The notes beneath the pieces were generated by a model. That model worked only from the letters and a program-made list of their open reading frames with translations. It made no database searches and was not told where the DNA came from. A program made the translations under genes and the position numbers. Positions 25,415-34,636 of a DNA stretch of 64,000 bases are shown in pieces. Source of the stretch: CANKJK01 sp040081715 (GTDB lineage Bacteria > Acidobacteriota > Vicinamibacteria > Vicinamibacterales > UBA2999); the NCBI GenBank assembly GCA_040081715.1, contig JBEBFY010000010.1, positions 1 to 64,000 of the forward strand, written 5' to 3'. Positions within the stretch are counted from its first letter, which is position 1, and each line of letters opens with the position of its first letter.

Positions 25415-27130
25415 ATGAACGGCAAGTCGTTGGTATATGCAGGCCTGATCGCGGCGCTCGTCATGAGCGCTGCGGTGCGGCCAGGCGTGATGGCACAGGG
25501 CGGCGCGGTCCTCACCGGGGTGGCCAGCTCGCAGGCGGAAGGGAAGATGGAGGGCGTCGTGGTGACCGCCCGGCGTGTGGGCGCGACCTTCGACGTCTCG
25601 GTCGTGACCGACGCCCAGGGAAAGTTCAGCTTTCCTGGCACGCATCTGGTGGCCGGCGACTACGCCCTGACGATCCGGGCCGTCGGCTATGAACTGGCGA
25701 CACCGGTCAAGGCCACTATCGGCGCGGGGAAGGCGGCCACGGCCGATCTCCAGCTGCAGAAAGCGGCCGACGTCTCGAAGCAGCTCACATCGGTGGAGTG
25801 GATGATGAACCTGCCCGGGTCTGACGCCGAGAAGGACAAGGCGATGATTCAGGCGGCCAGCTGCGTCTATTGCCACAACATCGAACGGATCGTGCGCAGC
25901 TCGTACACCGCGGAGCAGTGGCCCGCGGTGATTACGCGGATGCAGAAGTACTACCTGGACGGCACATCCTACGGCTACGAAGGCCGCACACGCGCGGTCC
26001 TTGATACACCCGCGGCACTCGAGCGCGCCGAGAAGAACCCCAACTGGGGTTACTGGCCGGCGCTGACGAAGGTGGATCTTGGCAGGTACCTCGCGACGAT
26101 CAATCAGAACGGCGCTGGAAAGAATCTGCCGGCCACGTTCAAGACCCTGCCGCGGCCCAAGGGTGTGGCGACGAAGGTCATCGTCACCCAGTACGACATG
26201 CCGCGGAAGGGCGTGGTCCACGACGCCGACATGGATAAGGACGGCAACTTCTGGTACACGGATCAGAGCGCGATGTTCCTCGGTCGCTTCGATCCGAAGA
26301 CCGCCACCTTCAAGGAGTGGGAGGCCCCGGCCACCAAGAAGCGCCCTGCAGGGACGAGCGATGTCGTGATCGATCCCGAGGGCTTCGTCTGGTTGCCGAT
26401 CACGAATGACTTCTCGAACTCGACCTTCGGCCAGATTACCCGCTTCGATCCGAAGACAGGGACGTTCGAGCCCACCAAGAAGATGCCCGCCAATGCGAAC
26501 ACGCAGTTCATGGGCCTGGACGGCAACGGCAAGCTCTGGGCCGGGTTCGGCCCGCTGTTCAAGATCGACCGGAAGACCAACACCCTCGAGGAGACCGTCA
26601 ACTTCCGGAGCGCGCCGAATAGACCACAGGATGCCACCGGCGGGGGCTACCAGGTGGAAGTCGACTCCAAGGGCAACCCGGTGCTCACGGATTTCACCGG
26701 CGGGTACATCGGCAAGATGGATGCGGCCACCAAGCAGTTCAAGTTCATCAAGGTCCCGACCAAGGACGGCATGCCGCGGCGCGGCCGCATGGACAAGCAG
26801 GACCGGTTCTGGTTCAGCGAGTACCGTGGAAACAAGATCGGCATGCTCGACATGAAGACCGACACCATTCGCGAGTACGAGATGCCGTTCAAGTACTACT
26901 CACCCTACACGGTGTCGTACCCGGACAGCCGGGGGCGCATCTTCTCGCCGAGCAACTCGTCGGACCGCCTCGCGCGGATCGACACCAAGAGTGGCGACGT
27001 GGTGGTGTACCTGATGCCAACGCGGGACTTCGACACCAAGAAGCTGGCGATCGATCCGAAAGACGGCAAGACCGTGTGGTTCGCGAACAAGCGCGCCTCG
27101 CGCGTGGTCAAGGTGGAGCAACTCGACTAG
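25415..27130 (+). CDS. secreted fusion: regulatory-like sandwich, cytochrome c motif and Vgb-like beta-propeller
   Basis: 571 residues; ATG 25415 has GGAGG at 25406-25410 and opens a signal peptide (MNGKSLVYAGLIAALVMSAA). Domains: carboxypeptidase-regulatory-like sandwich (about 30-115, LTGVASSQAEGKMEGVVV), a helical segment with one haem c motif CVYCH (150-154), then a propeller of the virginiamycin-B-lyase/streptogramin-lyase type (about 250-571; repeats such as DGNFWYTDQSAMFLGRFD, GFVWLPITNDFSNSTFGQI). The propeller here is probably a binding or sensing scaffold; lyase activity should not be assumed. Last gene of the module 3 operon. Confidence 0.83.
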   Translation: MNGKSLVYAGLIAALVMSAAVRPGVMAQGGAVLTGVASSQAEGKMEGVVVTARRVGATFDVSVVTDAQGKFSFPGTHLVAGDYALTIRAVGYELATPVKATIGAGKAATADLQLQKAADVSKQLTSVEWMMNLPGSDAEKDKAMIQAASCVYCHNIERIVRSSYTAEQWPAVITRMQKYYLDGTSYGYEGRTRAVLDTPAALERAEKNPNWGYWPALTKVDLGRYLATINQNGAGKNLPATFKTLPRPKGVATKVIVTQYDMPRKGVVHDADMDKDGNFWYTDQSAMFLGRFDPKTATFKEWEAPATKKRPAGTSDVVIDPEGFVWLPITNDFSNSTFGQITRFDPKTGTFEPTKKMPANANTQFMGLDGNGKLWAGFGPLFKIDRKTNTLEETVNFRSAPNRPQDATGGGYQVEVDSKGNPVLTDFTGGYIGKMDAATKQFKFIKVPTKDGMPRRGRMDKQDRFWFSEYRGNKIGMLDMKTDTIREYEMPFKYYSPYTVSYPDSRGRIFSPSNSSDRLARIDTKSGDVVVYLMPTRDFDTKKLAIDPKDGKTVWFANKRASRVVKVEQLD

Positions 27131-27297
27131 TCCGCCCCACGCCTCGCCCACCGGACCTTCCGCAGCCCACCGGTGCCCTTGATGACGGGTCCTTGTTCAG
27201 GCCGGAGCATGAGAGCGATGTGCAGTTGCCGATACTGTTCGTCGTCGGGATGGCGGCGAATGGCGGTCGCGAAGACAGACGTTTCAACGAACCGCAT
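27127..27297 (-). pseudogene. truncated RelE/HigB-family toxin remnant
   Basis: From ATG 27297 the frame reads 56 residues: MRFVETSVFATAIRR, then RQLHIALMLRPEQGPVIKG, then TGGLRKVRWARRG and a stop. This matches the first half of HigB/RelE-like host-inhibition toxins, whose usual continuation (KRGGLRVIYYW and the catalytic C-terminus) is missing; the sequence instead runs into the 3' end of the propeller gene on the other strand. No antitoxin gene is seen. The adjoining 27298-27469 shows no gene. The stretch looks less GC-rich than its surroundings and is probably acquired DNA. Confidence 0.65.
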
Positions 27298-27469
27298 GGG
27301 GCATGCCGCGCCAATGGCGTAGGTAGCGCAACTGCCGTCCCAGATGGCACTGTGCGGCATAACCGTCGCCTGCAACGCGTGGTTGCGCCTGTAACCTATG
27401 TTCCCGGTTGCACCGACAAGCACTGGCCACAGGACCTTGCATGACAGCGTGCAATTCAGTCCGGCCTTC

Positions 27470-28339
27470 TCAGTTGACGTTCTGGACGATTCGCCCCTCT
27501 GCAAAACAGGAGTACAGCCTGCCGGTCCTGATCGAGCGGATTGCTCCATCGGCCCCGGCACAGAAGATCTTCAGCGGCCGGGTGTCGCCACGCTCCACGA
27601 GAGACCGCACAGTCAGGACGAACGACTCCTGCGGGTCTGGCTTGTCCTTCCATGCTGGCAATGTCGCCACGCATTTCAAGGAGTATCTGTACCCGTCTTC
27701 GATTGCAGCCGTTCCGCCGTGATAGGCCACACCGTTGAGGTGATAACTCTCAGAGGGATGATTCTTTTCGATCGGGCCGCTGAACGGCTCACCCAGTTCA
27801 CCTAAATTACATGTATAGCCACGAAGCGGATGAGCGGCGTGAAATTCCCGTTGCGCGGCGATGAGAACTCCGACCTTTTTCGATGCGAGGGTCTCCATCC
27901 TTGTTACCTCGGATAGCGTGCCCCTCGCGGAGACCGCCGCAACTGCCAGCGCCAAGGTCACGAGCGCGATACCGCCGACCTCAGGCGAAGGCACGTGCCG
28001 CCGTACAGCTTTGCCCAGCAAGACTCCGAGGATGGCCGGCGGGAATCCGATCGCGAACGCGATCAAGACCTCGAATGGCAACAGATTGTGTGAGGTCGGA
28101 TCTCGAATGCCGTCCGCGATGATCTGCACGACGAGCACGACCAGAAGGCCGATGCCGACTCCCGCACCCGCTTGCCACCGCACGCTGGGACGAAGCAGTG
28201 TCAGCCCGGCGGCCGCGACCCCCAACGCCACCGAAGTGATGGCAATCGGCGGAAACGTCGCGCCGTAGAATAGATAAGGCAGGCCACACACGAGAGTGCC
28301 AATGGCTGCGCCAATCAGTTCGACAGCCGTCACTCTCAT
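27470..28339 (-). CDS. membrane protein with pseudopilin-like C-terminal domain
   Basis: 289 residues. Residues 1-155 hold about five hydrophobic segments (AAIGTLVCGLPYLFYGA, IAITSVALGVAAAGLTLL, GIGLLVVLVVQIIA, ALVTLALAVAAVSA). The C-terminal part (about 165-285) has the pattern of acidobacterial type-IV-pilin-like periplasmic domains: AAQREFHAAHP, GYTCNLGELG, GYRYSLKC, FCAGADGAIRSI. Not recognised as a named family. Lower GC feel, no partner genes, and an attC-like site only 20 bp upstream suggest a cassette-type acquisition. Confidence 0.6.
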   Translation of the reverse strand: MRVTAVELIGAAIGTLVCGLPYLFYGATFPPIAITSVALGVAAAGLTLLRPSVRWQAGAGVGIGLLVVLVVQIIADGIRDPTSHNLLPFEVLIAFAIGFPPAILGVLLGKAVRRHVPSPEVGGIALVTLALAVAAVSARGTLSEVTRMETLASKKVGVLIAAQREFHAAHPLRGYTCNLGELGEPFSGPIEKNHPSESYHLNGVAYHGGTAAIEDGYRYSLKCVATLPAWKDKPDPQESFVLTVRSLVERGDTRPLKIFCAGADGAIRSIRTGRLYSCFAEGRIVQNVN

Positions 28340-28358
28340 GTGAGTAATTCAGCGACAG

Positions 28359-28430
28359 GCATAACGCGACATTTCAGCCGCAGAGCCCATTGTTGCCCCA
28401 GCCGCCGACGGCTGCAAATGATTGTTGGGC
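28359..28430 (-). other. attC-like integron recombination site
   Basis: Read on the minus strand: GCCCAAC (28430-28424), 3-base spacer, CATTT-G-CAGCCG (28420-28409), a 28-base variable centre, CGGCTGAAATG (28380-28370), 4-base spacer, GTTATGC (28365-28359). The inner arms pair perfectly except for one unpaired G, as expected for the extrahelical base of attC sites, and the outer boxes fit RYYYAAC and (imperfectly) GTTRRRY. The 72-bp length is typical. No integrase gene or second site was found in the window. Confidence 0.6.
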
Positions 28431-28453
28431 GGCATCCCGGGCATTCGCCGGCT

Positions 28454-29092
28454 CTACTTGAGGTGGATGATCCCGCGCTTCAGCGCGACCGTCACCGCCG
28501 CCGTACGGTCGCGGACGGTGAGCTTCGTGAAGATCTTCTTCGCGTGCACCTCGACCGTGTCCTCGGCGATGCCGAGGGCTGCGGCGATCTCCTTGTTTCT
28601 GAGCCCGCCTGCCATCAGCTGCAGTACCTGCTTCTCCCGTGGCGTCACCTTCGGGGCAATGGAGCGGGCGCTGAGCTGCGCCGCGACATCCGACGACATC
28701 GGACGTGCTCCTTCATGCACCTGGCGGATCACATCGATGAGCTCATCGGACACGGTGGTCTTGAGCACGTAGGCCGCCGCTCCGGCCAGGAGGGCGCGGT
28801 GGATGTCCTCGTCCCCGTCGTACATCGTCAGCACGATAATGCGCGCGAGCGGGTGCCGTCGCTGTAGAGCAACGATCGTTTCCAGCCCGCCCATGCCGGG
28901 CAGATTCAGGTCCATCAGCGTGACGTCCGGCTGATGGGCCTCGAAGACCCTCAGGGCCTCCTCGCCGGTGGCCGCCGTGCCGACGACAGTCATGTCCCGC
29001 TCGATCGCGATTCTCCGCGTCAGCCCTTCGCGCACGACGGGGTGGTCGTCGACGCAGAGGACCCGGATCCGCGGTTGGCTCTTGTTCGTCAT
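28454..29092 (-). CDS. NarL/FixJ-family response regulator
   Basis: 212 residues; ATG 29092 overlaps the stop of the kinase gene (ATGA). Receiver domain about residues 9-125 with acidic pocket DD 15-16, phospho-acceptor Asp 61 (TLMDLNLPG) and the conserved Lys in AYVLKTT. LuxR/GerE-type helix-turn-helix about 150-208 (TPREKQVLQLMAGG, RNKEIAAALGIAEDTVEVH). Partner of the upstream kinase. Its DNA-binding class normally recognises two short half sites in inverted orientation, matching the dyads found near the module genes. Confidence 0.93.
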   Translation of the reverse strand: MTNKSQPRIRVLCVDDHPVVREGLTRRIAIERDMTVVGTAATGEEALRVFEAHQPDVTLMDLNLPGMGGLETIVALQRRHPLARIIVLTMYDGDEDIHRALLAGAAAYVLKTTVSDELIDVIRQVHEGARPMSSDVAAQLSARSIAPKVTPREKQVLQLMAGGLRNKEIAAALGIAEDTVEVHAKKIFTKLTVRDRTAAVTVALKRGIIHLK

Positions 29093-32000
29093 GCCGGCGT
29101 GCCGCCCGGAGCGACGACCTCGATGATTGTGCCGTGTTGTGGCTGGCTGGCGACGCTGAAGCGGCCCCCGACCTGCTCGGCGCGCTCCCGCATGATGGAC
29201 AGCCCCCAATGGCCACCGTCGTCGCGGGTCACCGCGTCGGGGTTGAACCCATGGCCGTCGTCGGTGACCTTGAGACGCACGTTGCTGCGCTCGTAGGCGA
29301 GCTCCATCCGGACGTGAGAGGCCTCGGCATGCCTCATCGCGTTGACCACCGCTTCCGTCCCGATCCGTAGCAACTGCTGTTCGACATGTGTCTCCAGGGG
29401 GCGTGGTGTGCCCGTGATGTTCAGGTCAAAATCGATGCCGGCCTGCTCGAGCATGGGGCCGGCGCTGTCGCGCAGCCGTGTAACCAGGTCCCGCAACTCC
29501 GTCCGGGGTGAGCGCAGGTCGCGGATCGACTGCTGCGCTTCGGCGATCGATTCCTGGACCTGCAGGCGGATGCGGCTTACCTCGTCGCGCAGCCCGCTGG
29601 TGTCCTCGGTTCTCGCCACCGTGTCGAGTTGCAGCGCCATGCCGACGAGGTTCTGGAGGAGCGTGTCGTGAATCTCGCGCGCCACCCGTGCCCGCTCGCG
29701 GAGCACGTCCGTGAATCGCCGGTTTATCTGCCGCACCCGTAACTGATACGAGCCCCATATCCCAAGAATCAGGACGGCCGCGGAAGCCCCGTAGAACAGG
29801 TTCGTTGTGTACCACTGCGGCGGTATGACGAAGGTCCAGACCGCCGCGTCTCCCGTCCATCGGCCGTCCCCGCCGGTGGCGGCGACGTTGAATCGGTACG
29901 TGCCGCTCGGCAGGTGGGCGTAGACGGTTCGCCGTGTATCACCGTCGTCGACCCAGCCGGCATCCACGCCGTCCAGGCGGTGCCGGAAACGCACTTTGGT
30001 GGGTGCCGTCAGATTAAGCGCCGCGTACTCGATCTGGAGGCTGGCCACGTCTCGTGGCAGTCGCGAATCCGGGCTTACGGTGAAAGACTGTCCATCGACG
30101 AGCACCTGCTCAATCCGCGGCACCGGAGGCGGGAAGGCATCGCGAACGTTGGCCGGATCGATGAGGGCCACGCCGGTGCTGGTCACAAACCAGATCCCGT
30201 CACGATTCCGTGCGGCGGTCGGGTAGCCGCGTACCACGGGTGTCCCGCGCAATCCGTCAGAGACGTCGAACAACTGAAGGCGCATCTGGTGATGCGGGTC
30301 CGCGAGTGACTCCTTGAGTTCCTCCCGTTCCACGCGCACCAGTCCGGAGCTGGTGCCGAGCCAGATCCGTCCGTGATCGTCGCCAGTCACGAAGAACAGC
30401 CGGTTGCGGGGTAGCCCGTTGGCCATAGTCAGAGTCACGAACCGTTCGTCCTGGAGGGTGCTCAAGCCGCCGTCGCCAGCGATCCAGATCCGTCCGGTCC
30501 GGTCTTCGTGAATCCCGTAGGGAGTCCCCGCGGGGACTCCGTGCGCACTCGTGAACATCCGGAATGCGCCGCCCTCGAGCAATCCAATTCGGGCGTTGTC
30601 GGCGGCCATCCACAGGCGCCCGCGGCTATCGGCGAAGAGGAACCTGATTGGCCCCGTGATCGCCTGTGGTTGGCGTGAGACGTCAGTGCCGCCCCCCTCC
30701 GGGTGCATGGCGAGCAACTGCCGGCCGTTGTACATCCACACGCGCCCGTCCGGGTGCGATGCGATGGCGCTGACAGGAGCCTCACCGAAGTCACGGGGCA
30801 GGGCCACGGCTTCGAACCGTCCGCCCACGTGACGGACCACCCTCCCGTCACCCGTCGCCACCCACAGCACATTGTGAAGGTCGGTATGCATCGCCGTGAT
30901 GCGATCAAACTGTGCGCCGGCTCCCTCGGTGAACACGGTGCGCGTGCCATCGGCGACATGGACGAGCGCTCCGGGCGCTTCCACCCATACGCCGCCGGAT
31001 GAATCCGCTTCGAGGGTCGAGATGTCTTCCGCCGTCGACTCGCTTCGTACCGCCACGGAGCGAATGCTCGACCGGGTCACCCGCGTCAGGCCGCTGTGCG
31101 TGGCCACCCAGATGTTGCCGTCCCGGTCCTCAAGCAGTGCGCGCACCAGATCACCGGACAGCCCGTCGCGCTCGGTGTAGCGGCTGATCACACGGCCCTG
31201 GCTGACGTCGATGCGCAGGAGACCCGCGCCGTTGGTGCCGAGCCAGAGGTTGCCCCGGCTGTCGAGCAGTGCCGGCAGCGCCTGGTCGCGCCAGGACGCA
31301 CGGCCCCACGCGTAGGGTGCGTTGCCATCCGTCAGCGGCAGCGAGACGAGGGATGTCGATCGGGCTGCGCCCTCGAGGCCGAGGACGTTGAGCCGCGAGG
31401 TAGCCGACGCCACCAACATGGTCCCCTCGCGCTCCACGAACCGCACCGCACCCTCGACGACGGCTGGCATCCGGACAAAACGCTCGCCCTCCTGCCGGTA
31501 GATCCTGCCGGCGGTTGACACCCAGAGATGGCGCTGGTCGTCCTCATGGAGGGCGTTGACGACGGCACCGGCGGCGTCGGTGATCTCCACCATCTGCCAT
31601 GTGTCACCGCGAAAGCGGGCGAGTCCTCCCGTGCCGCCGGCCCAGATGGTCCCATCGTGGCTCTCGATCAGGATGCGAGTGGCCTGGGGTACGCCGTTGC
31701 CAGGGGCGAAGACCGTCAACTGCCCGTCACGCTCACGAATCACGTGAGTGCCGGCCACCACCCAGAGCGACCCGTCGCGGGCGGGAAGGATGGCGTTGAT
31801 GAGCGGATTCGGCGACGGAAAGGCGCCGGCCCTGGGCCACGTGGAAAACCGTTGTCCGTCAAACCTGACGAGGCCGGCCTGCGTGCCGACCCAGAGGTAG
31901 CCGTCCCTGTCCTGCGCAAGCGAGAGCAGATAGCTGGACGACAGGCCATCACGCGTGGTCCACGACGTGAAGGTGAAGTGTGCCGGTTCGTCAGCGAGCG

Positions 32001-32124
32001 CTGGACGCGTCAGGGGCGAGGTGAACAGCAGACCGAAAGCGAGGGCCGCTGTGACCTTGGAAAGCGTCGGAAACAAGGTCAAATACCGGATACCAGGTAT
32101 CACGATGCACCTGAACTTCGGCAT
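29089..32124 (-). CDS. hybrid-sensor histidine kinase: two-component propeller, Y_Y_Y, HisKA_3
   Basis: About 1011 residues from ATG 32124. An N-terminal signal/anchor is followed by some ten to fourteen Reg_prop propeller blades (DRDGYLWVGTQAGLVRFDG, DSRGNLWLGTNGAGLLRID, DDHGRIWLGTSSGLVRVE), a Y_Y_Y domain (about 665-735), a transmembrane helix (LFYGASAAVLILGIWGSYQL), a HisKA_3 domain with REIHDTLLQ and an HATPase_c domain ending near the C-terminus. Periplasmic propeller senses, cytoplasmic kinase signals to the NarL regulator. The start is uncertain: the dyad at 32083-32100 lies inside this reading, so a downstream TTG (32082) or GTG (32103) may be the true start. Confidence 0.9.
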   Translation of the reverse strand: MPKFRCIVIPGIRYLTLFPTLSKVTAALAFGLLFTSPLTRPALADEPAHFTFTSWTTRDGLSSSYLLSLAQDRDGYLWVGTQAGLVRFDGQRFSTWPRAGAFPSPNPLINAILPARDGSLWVVAGTHVIRERDGQLTVFAPGNGVPQATRILIESHDGTIWAGGTGGLARFRGDTWQMVEITDAAGAVVNALHEDDQRHLWVSTAGRIYRQEGERFVRMPAVVEGAVRFVEREGTMLVASATSRLNVLGLEGAARSTSLVSLPLTDGNAPYAWGRASWRDQALPALLDSRGNLWLGTNGAGLLRIDVSQGRVISRYTERDGLSGDLVRALLEDRDGNIWVATHSGLTRVTRSSIRSVAVRSESTAEDISTLEADSSGGVWVEAPGALVHVADGTRTVFTEGAGAQFDRITAMHTDLHNVLWVATGDGRVVRHVGGRFEAVALPRDFGEAPVSAIASHPDGRVWMYNGRQLLAMHPEGGGTDVSRQPQAITGPIRFLFADSRGRLWMAADNARIGLLEGGAFRMFTSAHGVPAGTPYGIHEDRTGRIWIAGDGGLSTLQDERFVTLTMANGLPRNRLFFVTGDDHGRIWLGTSSGLVRVEREELKESLADPHHQMRLQLFDVSDGLRGTPVVRGYPTAARNRDGIWFVTSTGVALIDPANVRDAFPPPVPRIEQVLVDGQSFTVSPDSRLPRDVASLQIEYAALNLTAPTKVRFRHRLDGVDAGWVDDGDTRRTVYAHLPSGTYRFNVAATGGDGRWTGDAAVWTFVIPPQWYTTNLFYGASAAVLILGIWGSYQLRVRQINRRFTDVLRERARVAREIHDTLLQNLVGMALQLDTVARTEDTSGLRDEVSRIRLQVQESIAEAQQSIRDLRSPRTELRDLVTRLRDSAGPMLEQAGIDFDLNITGTPRPLETHVEQQLLRIGTEAVVNAMRHAEASHVRMELAYERSNVRLKVTDDGHGFNPDAVTRDDGGHWGLSIMRERAEQVGGRFSVASQPQHGTIIEVVAPGGTPA
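32083..32100. promoter_or_regulatory. 18-bp spaced dyad between kinase and module 4 cytochrome
   Basis: ATACCG-GATACC-AGGTAT, half sites ATACC/GGTAT in inverted orientation with the standard 6-bp spacing. It is 62 bp upstream of the module 4 cytochrome start (32163) and next to the likely start region of the divergent kinase, so it could give both output and autoregulation. Confidence 0.55.
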
Positions 32125-32162
32125 GAGCAAGGTCTCACGGGCGCCATTATCCTACTGTCGAT

Positions 32163-34631
32163 ATGGTGAATAACTTCTTGCTCTTCCGTCCCGCTCGGTT
32201 CGTGCCCATCGTGGCCGTTCTCGTGCTCGGTACCACGGCGGCTTCGGCTGCGGGCCAGACGAGGACCCAGCCTGCTCAGACCGTGGACGCGCGTGCCGTG
32301 ATGGATCAGTACTGCGTGGCGTGCCACAACGGGCGCACCAGGGCCGGTGGACTCACACTGGAGGGCATCGACCCGGCGAAGGCGGCGGATCAGACCGAGC
32401 TCTTCGAGAAGATCATCCGCAAGCTCCGCGCGGGTGTGATGCCGCCACAAGGCGCACGCCGCCCAGAACCCGCCGTCACCGAGGCCCTGGTGAATTTGAT
32501 CGAGCGCCGGATGGACCGCGTGGCCGCGGCCAACCCGAACCCCGGCCGCACGGAGGCGCTCCACCGCCTGAACCGCACGGAGTACCGCAACGCGGTGCGT
32601 GACGTGCTCGGCCTCGACGTGGATATTACGCAGTTGCTGCCGGCTGATGACGCCAGTTATGGTTTCGACAACATCGCCGGCGTGCTCAAGCTCAATCAGT
32701 CGAACATGGAGCGGTATCTCACCGCGGCCATGCGCGTCAGCCGCGCCGCGGTCGGCACGCCGCCCTCGTCGCCCGCCGTCTCGATCTTCCCGGTGCCCGT
32801 GGACCAGCCGCAGTACGACCGGGTCGAAGGGCTGCCCTTCGGCACGCGGGGCGGGACGCTCATCACCTACCAGTTCCCGGCCGATGGGGAGTACGAGTTC
32901 ACGATTACGTTGAACTGCACGACCGAGGGTGACCTCGAGTGCAACGGCTCGATGGGTTTCGCCCAGGAACACGAACTCCAGGCTCTGGTGGACAACGCCG
33001 TCGTCAAGACGTGGGTGCTCAAGCCGAAGGCCATCAACCTGACGTTCCCGAACAACGACACCAGCGAAGGTCGCGTGGACAAGGACGAACGCTGGAAGGT
33101 GCGTCTGCCGGTGACGGCGGGGAAGCACACGGTCGGCGTGACCTTCGTGCAGGGGCCTGACGTGGAGTATGTCCGGGCCGGGTACCGGAAGCGCTTTGAG
33201 CGCCCGTACCGCTACTACGCGGACACCGTCTTCGTGTCCGTGCCGTTTCTGGACAAGGTCCAGATTGCGGGGCCGTTCCAGATTGCCGGATCGGGCGACA
33301 CGCCCAGCCGCCGCACGGTCTTCATGTGTCGGCCCGGCACCGCCGCCGAGGAGCAGCCGTGCGCGAGCAAGATTCTTTCGAAGGTGGCGCGCCGGGCGTA
33401 CCGCCGTCCGGTCACGCCAGCCGATCTCGCCGAGCTGATGACCTTCTACGGCGCGGGCCACAAGGAGGGCGGGTTCGAGCACGGCGTCGAGATTGCCATC
33501 CGGCGCATGCTGATGAGCACGAACTTCCTGTTCCGGCGCGAGGCCGAGCCTGCGACGGCGAAGGTGGGCGCGTCGTATCGCATTCCGGACCTGGAGCTGG
33601 CCTCGCGGCTGTCGTTCTTCCTGTGGAGCTCGGTGCCCGACGAGGCACTGTTGCAGGATGCGGTGGCCGGCCGCCTGTCGCGCCCCCTCGTGCTGCAGCG
33701 GCAGGTCAGGCGGATGATCGCGGACCCGAAGGCGTCGGCCCTGGTCGAGAACTTCTTCGGGCAGTGGCTCCGGCTGCGGCATGTCGAGAGTCACCGGCCA
33801 TCGGAATTCCTGTTCCCGGACTTCGACGGGGGCCTGCGCACGGCCTTTCGGACCGAGACGGAACGGTTCGTCGACCACATCATCCGTGAGGACCGGAGCA
33901 CGTTGGACCTGCTCGAGGCCGACTACACCTTCGTCAACGAACGCCTCGCCCGGCACTACGGCATCCCGAACGTGCAGGGTGTCCACTTCCGCAAGGTCAC
34001 CTACCCGGACGACCGGCGCCGCGGTGTGCTCGGGCAGGGGAGTGTTCTGATGCTGACGTCGCACGCCGCCCGCACGTCGCCTGTCATGCGCGGTAAGTGG
34101 GTACTGGAGAACATTCTCGCTGTCGCGCCACCGGCCCCGCCGCCGGATGTGCCGCAGTTGCCGGAGGAGGAAGCGGGCAGCCGGAAGGCCCAGACGATGC
34201 GCGAGAAGATGGCGACGCACCGTAAGAATCCGGTCTGCGCGTCCTGCCACTCGATGATCGATCCGGCGGGCTTTGCGCTGGAGAACTTCGACCCGGTCGG
34301 ACGCTGGCGGGACGTCGACGACAGCTTCAAGGCGCTCGATACGACCGGCGTGCTGCCGGACGGAACCGCGTTCAAGACGCTCACGGACTTCCGCAGCGCC
34401 CTCAAGATGCAGCGTGCCCGCTTCATGACCAACTTCACGGAGAAGTTCCTGATCTACGCGCTGGGCCGTGGCACCGAGCCCTATGACCAGCCGACGATCC
34501 GGAAGATTGTCGCCGGGGCGGCGACCAGTAACTACCGGTTCTCCTCGATCGTGATGGGAATCGTGACCAGCGCGCCGTTCCAGATGCGGCGGGCCGATGC
34601 CTCCGTCGCCGCCGTAACCGCCAGGAGATAA
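32163..34631 (+). CDS. secreted dihaem PSD/PSCyt protein, module 4
   Basis: 822 residues. Signal peptide MVNNFLLFRPARFVPIVAVL to about residue 30; first haem motif CVACH at 51-55; DUF1587 (HRLNRTEYRNAVRDVLGL); a middle region longer than in other copies with an extra Cys pair (NCTTEGDLECNG); DUF1595; DUF1592; DUF1588 with second haem motif CASCH; DUF1585. More similar to module 1 than to modules 2 and 3 (shared QYDRVEG-type and CASCHSMIDP stretches). Possible -10 elements at 32148-32158 put transcription start close to the ATG, so the message may be leaderless. Confidence 0.9.
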   Translation: MVNNFLLFRPARFVPIVAVLVLGTTAASAAGQTRTQPAQTVDARAVMDQYCVACHNGRTRAGGLTLEGIDPAKAADQTELFEKIIRKLRAGVMPPQGARRPEPAVTEALVNLIERRMDRVAAANPNPGRTEALHRLNRTEYRNAVRDVLGLDVDITQLLPADDASYGFDNIAGVLKLNQSNMERYLTAAMRVSRAAVGTPPSSPAVSIFPVPVDQPQYDRVEGLPFGTRGGTLITYQFPADGEYEFTITLNCTTEGDLECNGSMGFAQEHELQALVDNAVVKTWVLKPKAINLTFPNNDTSEGRVDKDERWKVRLPVTAGKHTVGVTFVQGPDVEYVRAGYRKRFERPYRYYADTVFVSVPFLDKVQIAGPFQIAGSGDTPSRRTVFMCRPGTAAEEQPCASKILSKVARRAYRRPVTPADLAELMTFYGAGHKEGGFEHGVEIAIRRMLMSTNFLFRREAEPATAKVGASYRIPDLELASRLSFFLWSSVPDEALLQDAVAGRLSRPLVLQRQVRRMIADPKASALVENFFGQWLRLRHVESHRPSEFLFPDFDGGLRTAFRTETERFVDHIIREDRSTLDLLEADYTFVNERLARHYGIPNVQGVHFRKVTYPDDRRRGVLGQGSVLMLTSHAARTSPVMRGKWVLENILAVAPPAPPPDVPQLPEEEAGSRKAQTMREKMATHRKNPVCASCHSMIDPAGFALENFDPVGRWRDVDDSFKALDTTGVLPDGTAFKTLTDFRSALKMQRARFMTNFTEKFLIYALGRGTEPYDQPTIRKIVAGAATSNYRFSSIVMGIVTSAPFQMRRADASVAAVTARR

Positions 34632-34636
34632 CGACG

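Noticed and set aside
25415..27130. Calling the propeller protein a virginiamycin B lyase
   Set aside because: Only the propeller repeats resemble Vgb; the haem motif, export signal and added sandwich point elsewhere, and catalytic residues were not confirmed.
27350..27430. Possible second attC site near the toxin remnant (GGTTATGC on the minus strand)
   Set aside because: No matching RYYYAAC box and no paired inner arms with the right spacing could be found; only a short GCAAC/GTTGC hairpin is present.
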